From an uncultured Clostridia bacterium (GTDB lineage Bacteria > Bacillota > Clostridia > Oscillospirales > Acutalibacteraceae), in the NCBI GenBank assembly GCA_904397895.1, contig CAJFOZ010000068.1:62001-126000 (forward strand): a DNA stretch of 64,000 bases. The letters run 5' to 3'. Within the stretch, counting starts at the first letter, position 1. Every line of letters starts with the position of its first letter. Positions 27,458 through 37,532 of the stretch are shown here, piece by piece. The notes under the pieces are model-generated. The model was not told the DNA's origin. It saw only the letters and a program-made list of their open reading frames with translations, and did not search any database. The translations under genes and the position numbers were made by a program.

Positions 27458-29713
27458 ATGGCAAAAGGGCCTTCGAAACGGATGGTCACCCGTATGAAGA
27501 TCCTAATGGTGTGTCTGGTATTTGTGTTTACCGGGGCGCTGTTGGGACAGCTTGCCAGTTTGCAGCTTGTCAACAGCGAAGTGTATCAAAACAAAGCCAT
27601 TGCGCAGCAGCTGCGCACCACCACCATCAATCCCAAACGGGGTACCATCTACGACAGCAACATGAAGGTGCTGGCCCAGAGCGCTACGGTATGGACGGTA
27701 GCATTAGCCCCTGCCAACATCAAGGATGACGCCCAGCTGCAAACCATTGCCGAGGGATTGTCGTCCATTTTGGACGTGGATCAGGAAACCATCATTGAAA
27801 AGGGGCAAAACAAAAAAAGCTATTATGAGATTGTCAAACGCAAGGTGGAGAAACCTCAGTACGATGCCATCACCCAATTTTTAAAGGACAACGGCATCAA
27901 AGCCGGGGTGGACATGTACGAGGATTCCAAACGGTACTATCCCTATAATGACGAAGCTTCGTCGGTCATCGGCTTCACCGGCACCGACAACGACGGGCTT
28001 TATGGATTGGAATCCATGTATGACGAGTACCTGCAAGGCGTACCGGGCAAGGTGGTGTCGGCGAAGAATGCTTACAATACCGATATGCCTTTTGAATATG
28101 AAACCCTGATTGAACCACAGGACGGCAATGGATTGGTGCTGTCCATCGACGAACGCATCCAGGCCATTCTGGAACGGCATCTGGAAGTGGCGGCCAAGGA
28201 GAACAACGTCACCAACCGCGCCGCCGGCATTGTCATGGATGTGGAGACCGGCGAGATCCTGGCCATGGCCACCCACTCCGATTTTGACCTCAACAACCCT
28301 ATGGAGATATTCGACGCCGATGTGGCCAATGAAATAGCGTCCCTCACCGGGGATGCACAGACCGAGGCCAAAAAACAGGCCCAGTTTGACCAATGGCGCA
28401 ATAAACCGGTGTCGGACACTTATGAACCTGGCTCGGTCTTTAAAGTCATCACGGCTGCGATGGCTTTGGAAGAGAAGAAGGTCAGTGTAGACGATACCTT
28501 TAATTGCCCTGGCTACTACGTGGTAGGCGGACGGCGCATCAGCTGTGCCAGACGGACCGGCCACGGTACCGTCACCTTTAAACAGGGATTGGAACAGTCT
28601 TGTAACCCCACCTTTATGCAGGTGGGCGAACGCATCGGCCGGAATCTATTTTATCAATATTTTGAAAACTTCGGTTTTACGGAAAAGACCGGCATCGACC
28701 TGCCGGGTGAAGCCACCAATGCCGGGCTTTTCCATACGGAAGAAAGCCTCAATTCTGTGGAGCTGGCTACATCTTCCTTTGGCCAGACCTTTAAAGTCAC
28801 CCCTCTCCAGATGATCACGGCTATTTCGGCTGTGGCCAACGGCGGGTATCTGCTGCAACCTCACGTGGTGCGCCAGATCCTGGACAGCGACGACAACATC
28901 ATCCAAGCCATCGAACCCAATGTACGCCGCCAGGTGATTTCAACCGAGACGTCCGACTTGCTGCGGGAATTGATGGAAGCGGTTGTCTTTGAGGGCGGCG
29001 GTAAGAACGCATATCTGCCCGGATATCGCATCGCCGGTAAGACCGGTACTTCTGAAAAACGAGACAAAGTCAATGAGGCAACCGGCCAGAAGGACTTGCG
29101 CATTGCCTCCTTCTGTGGATTTGCACCGGCCGACGATCCTAAGGTCGCGGTGCTTATTATGCTGGATGAACCTCACGCTGACAATATCTTTGGCGGAACC
29201 ATCGCCGCACCGGTGGCCCGTGATATATTTGCAGACGTCCTGCCTTACTTAGGCGTAGAACCCCGTTATACTGCGGCTGAACTGCAACAACTGGATACCG
29301 ATACCCCTATCCTGACCGGCCTTTCGCCCGCCGATGCTACCACGAAGGCGGAGCAAAAGGGACTGAAAGTGCGTGTGGTTGGGAACGGCGATACGGTGCT
29401 CAAACAGATGCCGTCGGCCGGCAGTACCATCCCCAAATCGGGGACAGTGGTACTCTACACCAGTGAGGACAGCGAGATGGAGGAGGTGACCGTCCCCAAT
29501 CTGGTTGGATTGACGGTGGCACAGGTCAATACCGAGGCCGCCAATGCAGGCATCAACGTCCGTTTCTCCGGGGTGGGACTGGAGAGTGAGGACGCGGTTT
29601 CCACAGGACAAAGCGTTGTAGCAGGGGAAAAGGTGAGTGCCGGTACGGTAATCGCCGTGGAGTTCCAGCACAACGTAGCCGACGACGCTGCCGATACTGT
29701 GGCCGACGACTAG
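27458..29713 (+). CDS. Penicillin-binding protein 2/SpoVD-type transpeptidase with PASTA domains
   Basis: 'YEPGSVFKVITAAMALE' (SxxK), 'AGKTGTSEK' (KTG), two C-terminal PASTA-like modules. Confidence 0.93.
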   Translation: MAKGPSKRMVTRMKILMVCLVFVFTGALLGQLASLQLVNSEVYQNKAIAQQLRTTTINPKRGTIYDSNMKVLAQSATVWTVALAPANIKDDAQLQTIAEGLSSILDVDQETIIEKGQNKKSYYEIVKRKVEKPQYDAITQFLKDNGIKAGVDMYEDSKRYYPYNDEASSVIGFTGTDNDGLYGLESMYDEYLQGVPGKVVSAKNAYNTDMPFEYETLIEPQDGNGLVLSIDERIQAILERHLEVAAKENNVTNRAAGIVMDVETGEILAMATHSDFDLNNPMEIFDADVANEIASLTGDAQTEAKKQAQFDQWRNKPVSDTYEPGSVFKVITAAMALEEKKVSVDDTFNCPGYYVVGGRRISCARRTGHGTVTFKQGLEQSCNPTFMQVGERIGRNLFYQYFENFGFTEKTGIDLPGEATNAGLFHTEESLNSVELATSSFGQTFKVTPLQMITAISAVANGGYLLQPHVVRQILDSDDNIIQAIEPNVRRQVISTETSDLLRELMEAVVFEGGGKNAYLPGYRIAGKTGTSEKRDKVNEATGQKDLRIASFCGFAPADDPKVAVLIMLDEPHADNIFGGTIAAPVARDIFADVLPYLGVEPRYTAAELQQLDTDTPILTGLSPADATTKAEQKGLKVRVVGNGDTVLKQMPSAGSTIPKSGTVVLYTSEDSEMEEVTVPNLVGLTVAQVNTEAANAGINVRFSGVGLESEDAVSTGQSVVAGEKVSAGTVIAVEFQHNVADDAADTVADD

Positions 29714-29751
29714 ATGCCCCAACTCCCACAGAAATATAGGAGGCTGACTGC

Positions 29752-31191
29752 TTGACACTAGCTGAGCTCTTTGCACCCTACGGTGCAAATGAGGATTGGA
29801 ATGGTGTTGAAATCAGCGACATTACCCGGGATATCACCCAGGTGAAGCGAGGAAGTGTATTTGTCTGTACCCGAGGCCAGGTGCACGACGGCCACCTTGA
29901 GGCGCCAGAGGCGTTAAAACAAGGAGCCGCGGCAGTGGTAACGGGGAGGGATTTAGGATTAGAAAATCAATTGATCGTGCCGGATCCCAGTGAAGCCTAT
30001 GCGTCATTGTGCGCGGCATTTTACGGATTCCCAGCAAAGAAGCTGCGTCTCATCGGGGTCACCGGCACCAACGGCAAAACCACCGTCACCCATATGATCC
30101 GCGCCATGCTTGAGCGGGCGGGATACGTCTGTGGCATCATCGGGACATTGGGAGGGCAGGCGGGCCAAAGAGTCTTTGAGGCTCACAACACCACCCCCGA
30201 CGCCAAGGAGCTTCACAGGACCTTGGCGGCTATGGTGGAGGAAGAATGTGAGTTTTGCGTCATGGAGGTCTCCTCCCACGCATTGGACCAGGGGCGGGTA
30301 GCGGGGCTCCGGTTTGAAGCCGGGGTGTTCACCAACCTGACCCAGGATCACTTGGATTACCACCTCACCATGGAAAACTACTTGGCGGCCAAGAAGAAAT
30401 TGTTTGCCCAGTCGGACATCGGGGTGTACAACCTGGACGACGCCTACGGCATGCGGATGATCGAAGGCCTTTCCTGCCGCAAGGTGGCCTATTCGGCCGA
30501 GAATTCAGTGGCCCACTATACGGCGCAAAACATTGATTATTCCATGGACAGCGTCCGGTTTGACCTGCTGGGCCACGGCATCACCGGCCGCGTCGATTTA
30601 AAGATTCCGGGACTATTCTCAGTATACAACGCCTTGGCGGCTGCGGCCTGTGGCCTGTCCATAGGGCTGCCCTTCGCCAGCGTAGTGGACGCACTCAACC
30701 AGTTTGAAGGGGTTAAGGGCCGGATGGAACGCGTCCCGACAGGTCGGGACTTCACCATTGTCATCGACTATGCCCACACTCCCGACGGCCTGGAAAAAGT
30801 ACTGGCCGCCTGTCGGAAGGGAGAACCAAAACGTTTGGTAGTCCTGTTTGGCTGCGGCGGGGATCGGGATCGGGCCAAGCGTCCGCTGATGGGAAGGGCG
30901 GCGATGGAAGGGGCGGATTTCGCCATCCTCACCAGCGACAATCCCCGGTCTGAGGATCCGCAGGCCATTATCGACGATATTGTAAAGGGCATCCGTACCT
31001 ATTCCACCCCTTATGTCGTCATCCCCAACCGCCAGGACGCCATCCGGTACGCCGTGCGCACCGCTAGACCGGGAGATTTAATCCTTTTGGCCGGCAAGGG
31101 GCATGAGACCTATCAGATTTTAAATACCGGCGTCATCCATTTGGACGAAAGGGAAATAATAGCCGAACAACTGGCAAAACTAGAAAGATAA
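29752..31191 (+). CDS. murE: UDP-MurNAc-tripeptide synthetase MurE
   Basis: 'GVTGTNGKTTVTHMIRAML', 'TSDNPRSEDP' (DNPR, meso-DAP type). Confidence 0.95.
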   Translation: MTLAELFAPYGANEDWNGVEISDITRDITQVKRGSVFVCTRGQVHDGHLEAPEALKQGAAAVVTGRDLGLENQLIVPDPSEAYASLCAAFYGFPAKKLRLIGVTGTNGKTTVTHMIRAMLERAGYVCGIIGTLGGQAGQRVFEAHNTTPDAKELHRTLAAMVEEECEFCVMEVSSHALDQGRVAGLRFEAGVFTNLTQDHLDYHLTMENYLAAKKKLFAQSDIGVYNLDDAYGMRMIEGLSCRKVAYSAENSVAHYTAQNIDYSMDSVRFDLLGHGITGRVDLKIPGLFSVYNALAAAACGLSIGLPFASVVDALNQFEGVKGRMERVPTGRDFTIVIDYAHTPDGLEKVLAACRKGEPKRLVVLFGCGGDRDRAKRPLMGRAAMEGADFAILTSDNPRSEDPQAIIDDIVKGIRTYSTPYVVIPNRQDAIRYAVRTARPGDLILLAGKGHETYQILNTGVIHLDEREIIAEQLAKLER

Positions 31192-31241
31192 ACGCGAGAG
31201 AAGAAGCGAAAAACAGTTTGTGTAGAAGAGGAGTAACAACC

Positions 31242-32612
31242 ATGAGGATGTCAGTAAAAGAGATTGCACATGCTGTACATGGGAGCTACACAGGGGACGG
31301 CAACACTGAGGTTTCCTCTGTATGCATCGATAACCGTCAGGCTTCGCCGGGATGTCTGTTTATCGCCATCCGAGGGGAACGGCTGGACGGACATCAGTTT
31401 GCCGCGGCAGCGGTAGGGGCTGGGGCATCGGCTGTCTTGTGCCACAAAGAGGTGGAGGTTTCCAATGTACCGGTCATTCGTGTGGAGGATACCAGCCGGG
31501 CCTTGATGGATCTGGCGGCTTGGTACCGCGGGACCTTCGACATCCCCGTGGTAGGTGTAACCGGCAGTGTGGGTAAAACCACCACCAAGGATATGGTGGC
31601 CTGTGTGCTGTCGGCCCGGTACCGCACTCTCAAGACAGAGGGCAATTTTAACAATGAAATCGGCCTTCCGCTTACTGTGTTCGGTCTAAAGAAGGAGCAT
31701 CAGGCGGCGGTACTGGAGATGGGCATGAGCAACTTTGGAGAGATCAGCCGTCTTTCCAAAGTGGCTTGCCCAGACCTGGGCATCATCACCAAGATCGGCG
31801 TCTCCCACATGGAGACATTGGGATCCCGGGAAGGTATTTTGAAGGCCAAGCTGGAAATATTAGACGGTATGAAGGGCCGTGCCCCTCTGCTCATCAACGG
31901 GGACGACGATATGCTCTCTACCGTGGGGGACGTAGGGCATCCCCTCATCCGCTTCGGCCTGGAGAACGAGGCTTGTGACTTTTTGGCCCAGGACATCCGT
32001 CAAGGGGAGGAGGAGACTTCCTTTGTCATCCGCTATGACGGTGGGCGGCAAGAGGTTACCATCCCGGCGGTGGGAATCCACGCGGTGTACGACGCCACTG
32101 CCGCCTTTGCCGCCGGCATCCTGCTGGGGGTGGAGAGCGGGAAAGCGGCGGCCGCACTAGGAGTATACCAGCCTTCGGGGATGCGTCAACGCGTTGTCAA
32201 ACGGGACGGCATCACCGTCATTGAGGACTGCTACAACGCAAGTCCCGATTCGGTCCAGGCGGCGTTGGATACGTTAAAGCACATGCCGTGTAAGGGAAAG
32301 CGCATCGCTGTTTTAGGTGATATGCTGGAACTTGGCACCATCTCTCGTCAGGCACATACCAAGTGCGGCGCCCTGGCGGCTCACAGTGCCGACGTCTTGC
32401 TAACCTACGGCCCTATGGCGGCCCAGTACGTGCAGGGGGCTGCCGCAGAAGGCTTGAAGGAAGCTTATCATTTTGACGACAAAGCGGCTTTGGCCGAAAC
32501 ACTCATTTCGGTTTTAGAAAAGGGCGACGTTGTACTGTTTAAAGCCAGCCGGGGCATGCAGCTGGAAGAAGTACTAAAGACCCTGTACGAGAGGTGGGAG
32601 AAAAAATGTTAG
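31242..32612 (+). CDS. murF: UDP-MurNAc-tripeptide:D-Ala-D-Ala ligase MurF
   Basis: 'GVTGSVGKTTTKDMVACVLSARY...TEGNFNNEIGLPLTVF', 'EDCYNASPDSVQAAL'. Confidence 0.95.
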   Translation: MRMSVKEIAHAVHGSYTGDGNTEVSSVCIDNRQASPGCLFIAIRGERLDGHQFAAAAVGAGASAVLCHKEVEVSNVPVIRVEDTSRALMDLAAWYRGTFDIPVVGVTGSVGKTTTKDMVACVLSARYRTLKTEGNFNNEIGLPLTVFGLKKEHQAAVLEMGMSNFGEISRLSKVACPDLGIITKIGVSHMETLGSREGILKAKLEILDGMKGRAPLLINGDDDMLSTVGDVGHPLIRFGLENEACDFLAQDIRQGEEETSFVIRYDGGRQEVTIPAVGIHAVYDATAAFAAGILLGVESGKAAAALGVYQPSGMRQRVVKRDGITVIEDCYNASPDSVQAALDTLKHMPCKGKRIAVLGDMLELGTISRQAHTKCGALAAHSADVLLTYGPMAAQYVQGAAAEGLKEAYHFDDKAALAETLISVLEKGDVVLFKASRGMQLEEVLKTLYERWEKKC

Positions 32613-33619
32613 CCACATCGACCGGTATCTCCGCACTGATTGCCTTTGCGGTGACGACATCTTTGGGACTGTGTGTCATTCCCTTTTTGCGCAAATTGAA
32701 GTTTGGGCAGAGCATTTTGGAGGATGGCCCCACTTGGCACAAGTCCAAGCAGGGGACACCTACCATGGGGGGGATCATGACCATCGCCGGCGTGGCGGCC
32801 GGCGTCTTGGCGGCTTATTTTATTTCCCGGATGGCCTGGCCCCAGGTTATGGATGGCGAGACCACGGTACAAAAAGTGCGTTTCTGGGGCGGCATCCTGA
32901 TGGCGCTGGGTTTTGGATGCGTGGGCTTTCTGGATGACTACATAAAGGTGGTCAAAAAGCGCAATCTAGGCCTTACCAGCCGTCAGAAGATGCTGTTGCA
33001 GCTTTTGGTGGCCGGCGCCTTTGCGGCGGCATTGTATTTTGCAGGCGACCGCGGTATGTACATCCCCTTTGTGGGGCAGATTGATTTTGGCATCTGGTAT
33101 ATCCCCATCATTATGTTTATTGTGGTGGGAGCGGTCAACGCCGTCAACCTGACCGATGGCCTAGACGGTTTGGCCTCCAGTGTTACGTTCTTTGTAGGCG
33201 TATGCTTTATGCTCATTGCGGGGCTGTTGCAGATGATGGGCGTCAGTATGATGGGCGCCGCTTTGGCAGGGGCATGCCTCGGCTTTTTGATTTGGAATTT
33301 CTATCCGGCACGGGTGTTTATGGGCGATACCGGCTCCCTCTTCTTGGGCGGCATGGTATGTGCTTTGGCTTTTGGCGTAGGGATGCCGCTCTTATTGATC
33401 CCGGCTGGAATTGTATATATCATCGAGACCTTGTCGGACATCTTACAGGTGAGCTATTTTAAGATGACAGGTGGAAAGCGCCTTTTCAAGATGGCGCCTT
33501 TCCATCATCATTTGGAGATGTGCGGCTACAGTGAAATCCGCATCAATGCATTGTTTTCCATTTTGACAGCAATCGGCTGTATTCTCGCCATTGTTTGTGT
33601 ACTATTAGGGGGACGTTGA
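32606..33619 (+). CDS. mraY: Phospho-MurNAc-pentapeptide transferase MraY
   Basis: 'GTPTMGGI', 'NAVNLTDGLDGLA', 'MAPFHHHLEMCGYSE'. Confidence 0.96.
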   Translation: MLATSTGISALIAFAVTTSLGLCVIPFLRKLKFGQSILEDGPTWHKSKQGTPTMGGIMTIAGVAAGVLAAYFISRMAWPQVMDGETTVQKVRFWGGILMALGFGCVGFLDDYIKVVKKRNLGLTSRQKMLLQLLVAGAFAAALYFAGDRGMYIPFVGQIDFGIWYIPIIMFIVVGAVNAVNLTDGLDGLASSVTFFVGVCFMLIAGLLQMMGVSMMGAALAGACLGFLIWNFYPARVFMGDTGSLFLGGMVCALAFGVGMPLLLIPAGIVYIIETLSDILQVSYFKMTGGKRLFKMAPFHHHLEMCGYSEIRINALFSILTAIGCILAIVCVLLGGR

Positions 33620-33689
33620 TCGTCCTTTTCCCGATTAATTTTTAAAGGAAAGCACTTTGCCATTTTACTGCGAAAGGAGGAGATTGGGC

Positions 33690-34913
33690 GTGTCGACCGA
33701 ACAAGCGGCCAGACTGGCAAAAAACAAGATAGAGAAAAAGAAAGGCAAGGGAAAGCTCAGCTTCTTCTCGGCTGGGGGATCCTTTGATCTGCCGTTTTTC
33801 TTTTTGATCCTGGCACTTTTGGCCATCGGACTTGTGATGATGTTTTCGGCCAGCTACGCTTATGCATATTATACGCCGAAATTCCACGGGGATAGCCTCT
33901 ATTTCCTCAAACCGCAATTGATGTATGCCGCCTTAGGAATCGTCCTAATGATCGGCGTATCGCTCATCGATTACCGGGTCCTTCACTTCTGGTCCCTGAT
34001 TTTTATGGGCGTCAGTTATGCTCTGTTGGTCATCGTACTTTTCATGCCGGCTCAAAACGGCGCCCACCGCTGGATCCCTTATCCCATTAACTTCCAGCCT
34101 TCGGAAATCGCTAAGTTTGCCTTGATCGCTACCTTTGCCCATCTCATGAGCAAATACCACGATAAAATGGGCACCTTCCGATGGGGCGTTTTGCCGTATA
34201 TCCTCATCTTAGGATCCATCAGCGCTCTGATGATCGCGGAACCCCATCTTTCCGGTACCATCCTCATGTGCCTGATCGGCGTGATTATGATGCTCATCGG
34301 CGGCACCAAACCCAAATGGTTTATCATCGCCATCTCGGCGGGGCTTATTCTATTTGTATGGGTGTTTTTCTTCCCCCAGTATCTGCCGGGGCCGCTGGCC
34401 GATATCGTGACCGAGAAATTGGCCCACGGCTTTACCCGCATCGAGGTGTGGCAGGATCCCTTCTCCGATCCTAAGGGTACCGGCTGGCAGACCATCCAGT
34501 CGCTGTACGCTATCGCTTCCGGCGGGTTCATGGGAGTGGGTTTAGGCAACTCCAGGCAAAAATATATGTACATCTCCGAGCCGCAGAACGACTTTGTGTT
34601 TGCGGTGGTGTGTGAGGAACTGGGATTTGTAGGAGCAGCCGTTATCATCATCCTGTTTGCCCTGCTGGTGTGGAGAGGGTTCGCCATCGCCATGAAAGCC
34701 GAGGATAAATTCGGCGCCCTTTTGGCAGTCGGATTGACCGTCCAGGTAGGGCTCCAAGCCTTCCTCAACATCGCGGTGGTCACCAACCTGATCCCCAACA
34801 CCGGCATCAGCCTTCCTTTCTTCAGCTACGGCGGATCGTCCTTGGTCATGCTGCTGGCGCAGATGGGGGTTGTGTTGTCGGTCTCACGAGGGGCCAGGCT
34901 GCGCAAACGATAA
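33690..34913 (+). CDS. ftsW: FtsW/SpoVE-type lipid II polymerase
   Basis: SEDS protein 'PNTGISLPFFSYGGSSLVMLLAQMGVVLSVSR'; GTG start after AAAGGAGGAG. Confidence 0.93.
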   Translation: MSTEQAARLAKNKIEKKKGKGKLSFFSAGGSFDLPFFFLILALLAIGLVMMFSASYAYAYYTPKFHGDSLYFLKPQLMYAALGIVLMIGVSLIDYRVLHFWSLIFMGVSYALLVIVLFMPAQNGAHRWIPYPINFQPSEIAKFALIATFAHLMSKYHDKMGTFRWGVLPYILILGSISALMIAEPHLSGTILMCLIGVIMMLIGGTKPKWFIIAISAGLILFVWVFFFPQYLPGPLADIVTEKLAHGFTRIEVWQDPFSDPKGTGWQTIQSLYAIASGGFMGVGLGNSRQKYMYISEPQNDFVFAVVCEELGFVGAAVIIILFALLVWRGFAIAMKAEDKFGALLAVGLTVQVGLQAFLNIAVVTNLIPNTGISLPFFSYGGSSLVMLLAQMGVVLSVSRGARLRKR

Positions 34914-35014
34914 TAATGAATCATATCCCGAGGCACCGGCTGCGTCATATTACGCCGCCGGCTTTTGCCTTGTAAGTCGTCGAGAAGAAAAACACAATGA
35001 GGAGTGGAGATGCC

Positions 35015-36142
35015 ATGAAGGTACTTTTGGCAGGCGGCGGCACGGCGGGACATATCAATCCGGCCTTGGCCATTGCAGGCACCGTCAAAAAGCATCAGCC
35101 GGACGCCGAGATTTTATTCGTCGGTAATCAGAAGGGGATGGAAGCCCGTTTGGTCAAGGAGGCCGGTTATGACTTTGCGGCCATCGATGTACGCGGCTTT
35201 CGCCGGAGCTTGTCGCCGGGCAACATTGTCTATAACATAGGGGCGGCGCGGAGGGCGTTGACGTCCACCGTACAGGCCGGGAAGATCCTAAAGTCCTTCC
35301 GTCCGGACATCGCAGTGGGGACGGGCGGATACGTCAGCGGCCCCGTACTGCGTAAGGCGGCTAAGATGGGGGTCCCTATTGTGGTGCACGAACAAAATGC
35401 CTATCCAGGGGTCACCAACCGGATGCTTTCCAAATCGGCCTCCTGTGTCATGCTGGCGGTGGAGGATGCCAAAAGCCGTTTTGATGCAGGGTGCCATATT
35501 GAAGTGACGGGCAATCCCCTGCGTAAGGAAATTTTGACCTATACGAGACAGCAGGCCCGGCATGAGTTGGGACTTGGCGATGAGCCCATGATCCTCTCCT
35601 TCGGCGGCAGTTTGGGAGCCGACTGCATCAACCGCGCCGTGGCCGACCTGCTTGCCTGGAGCTATAAACGCGGCGGCATCACCCACATCCACGGCGTAGG
35701 AAAAGCCGGCTGGGAATGGATGCCTAAGCTGATAGAATCCAAAGGAGTGCCGTTAAAGCGCGCCAAAAACATTATGGTGCGGGAGTACATCGACGATATG
35801 GCCCGCTGTATGGCGGCGGCCGATCTGGTGATTTGCCGCTGCGGCGCCATCACGTTAAGTGAATTGCAGGCCCAGGGAAAAGCCTCTATTTTGGTGCCGT
35901 CCCCCCATGTGGCGGAGAACCACCAGTACCACAACGCCATGAGTTTGGTCCGCCGGGGAGCGGCGGTGCTCATTGAGGATAAGGATTTGACCGGTCCGAA
36001 ACTCATCACCCAGGTGGAAAAACTGCTGGAACACCCCGAGACGCTCCAGGAAATGGGTTCAAAAGCCAAACAAACCGCAATTTTAGACGCTTCTGAACGT
36101 ATTTATAAAGTGATTATGGAGGCTGTTTCCTCTAAAAAGTAA
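35015..36142 (+). CDS. murG: UDP-GlcNAc transferase MurG
   Basis: 'MKVLLAGGGTAGHINPALAIA', 'VVHEQNAYPGVTNRML'. Confidence 0.96.
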   Translation: MKVLLAGGGTAGHINPALAIAGTVKKHQPDAEILFVGNQKGMEARLVKEAGYDFAAIDVRGFRRSLSPGNIVYNIGAARRALTSTVQAGKILKSFRPDIAVGTGGYVSGPVLRKAAKMGVPIVVHEQNAYPGVTNRMLSKSASCVMLAVEDAKSRFDAGCHIEVTGNPLRKEILTYTRQQARHELGLGDEPMILSFGGSLGADCINRAVADLLAWSYKRGGITHIHGVGKAGWEWMPKLIESKGVPLKRAKNIMVREYIDDMARCMAAADLVICRCGAITLSELQAQGKASILVPSPHVAENHQYHNAMSLVRRGAAVLIEDKDLTGPKLITQVEKLLEHPETLQEMGSKAKQTAILDASERIYKVIMEAVSSKK

Positions 36143-36273
36143 AAGATCCGACCTGGAAAGACATGGCCTACTCTGTTCACATCCTCACACCCCCGCCTCT
36201 TTTGGCATACTATGGTTTGCCAGGGAAACTTCATGGTTTGGCTTGGTGTTTTTCATAAAGGGGTGTAGAGGAT

Positions 36274-37527
36274 ATGTCGAAACTGATTGTGCAGGGCGGT
36301 CACAGGCTGGCCGGATCCATCCCTGTGCACGGGGCTAAAAACAGCGCTTTGCCGCTGCTTTCCGCCACGTTGCTGGGCACCACTCCCAGCGTGCTACATA
36401 ATTGCCCGAGGCTATCGGATGTGGATACCTCCATTAAGATTTTATCCCATTTGGGGTGCAAGGTGACCCAGGAGGGATCCAACGTAACGGTGGACGCCTC
36501 CTCGGCAGGACAGTATGAGATCCCGGATAACCTCATGCGGGAGATGCGTTCTTCGGTGGTGTTTTTAGGCGCCATTGTGGCTAGACAAGGAAAGGCGCGC
36601 ATCAGTTTCCCAGGGGGATGTGAGTTAGGGCCTCGTCCCATCGATCTCCATCTGAAGGCGCTGCGCAAGCTGGGCCTTATCATTGAAGAGGATCACGGGT
36701 ACTTAAACTGCCACGTGGGAAAAGGGCTCAAAGGATGCCCCATCAACCTCTCCTTTCCCAGCGTCGGAGCCACGGAAAACATCATGTTGGCTTCGGCTAC
36801 GGCCGACGGTACTACCGTCATCACCAATGCCGCCAGGGAGCCGGAGATCTACGATTTAGCTGATTTCCTCAACCAGTGCGGCGCCCGCATCAGCGGAGCA
36901 GGGGAGAGCACCATCCGCATCGACGGCGTGCCAAAACTCCACGGAGCGGAACACACCGTCATAGCCGACCGCATCACTGCCACCACTTATATGGCGGCCG
37001 CGGCGGTCACAGGAGGGGATCTTCTGTTGGAAAAGGTGATCCCCGATCATTTGCAACCGGTGATCCCTGTGTTTGAAGAGGCCGGATGCCACATCAAGAC
37101 CCAAGGAGATCAATTGCACATTGCAGCACCGGACCGCCTGAAAGCGGTTAAAAACATCCGCACCCTGCCGTACCCTGGATTTCCCACCGATTCCCAAGCC
37201 ATCGTGATGGCTATGTCCACCTTGGCGGAGGGAACCAGTGTATTTGTAGAAAACATCTTTGAAAGCCGGTATAAGCACGTCGGTGAGCTGCTGCGCCTGG
37301 GGGCCCACATCAAAGTGGAGGGGAAAGTAGCCATCGTGGAAGGCGTGGACCATCTGTCCGGCGCACCGGTGGAGGCAGCCGATTTACGGGGAGCTGCGGC
37401 ACTAGTCGTGGCGGGCCTGGCGGCCCAGGGAACCACGCAGATTACCGGCTTACATCATTTGGACAGAGGATATGAAATGATTGAACAGCGCCTCTCTGGT
37501 GTGGGGGCTGTGATAAAGAGGGACTGA
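36274..37527 (+). CDS. murA: UDP-GlcNAc 1-carboxyvinyltransferase MurA
   Basis: 'GHRLAGSIPVHGAKNSALPLLSATLL', 'FPGGCELGPRPIDLH'. Confidence 0.95.
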   Translation: MSKLIVQGGHRLAGSIPVHGAKNSALPLLSATLLGTTPSVLHNCPRLSDVDTSIKILSHLGCKVTQEGSNVTVDASSAGQYEIPDNLMREMRSSVVFLGAIVARQGKARISFPGGCELGPRPIDLHLKALRKLGLIIEEDHGYLNCHVGKGLKGCPINLSFPSVGATENIMLASATADGTTVITNAAREPEIYDLADFLNQCGARISGAGESTIRIDGVPKLHGAEHTVIADRITATTYMAAAAVTGGDLLLEKVIPDHLQPVIPVFEEAGCHIKTQGDQLHIAAPDRLKAVKNIRTLPYPGFPTDSQAIVMAMSTLAEGTSVFVENIFESRYKHVGELLRLGAHIKVEGKVAIVEGVDHLSGAPVEAADLRGAAALVVAGLAAQGTTQITGLHHLDRGYEMIEQRLSGVGAVIKRD

Positions 37528-37532
37528 TCAAT

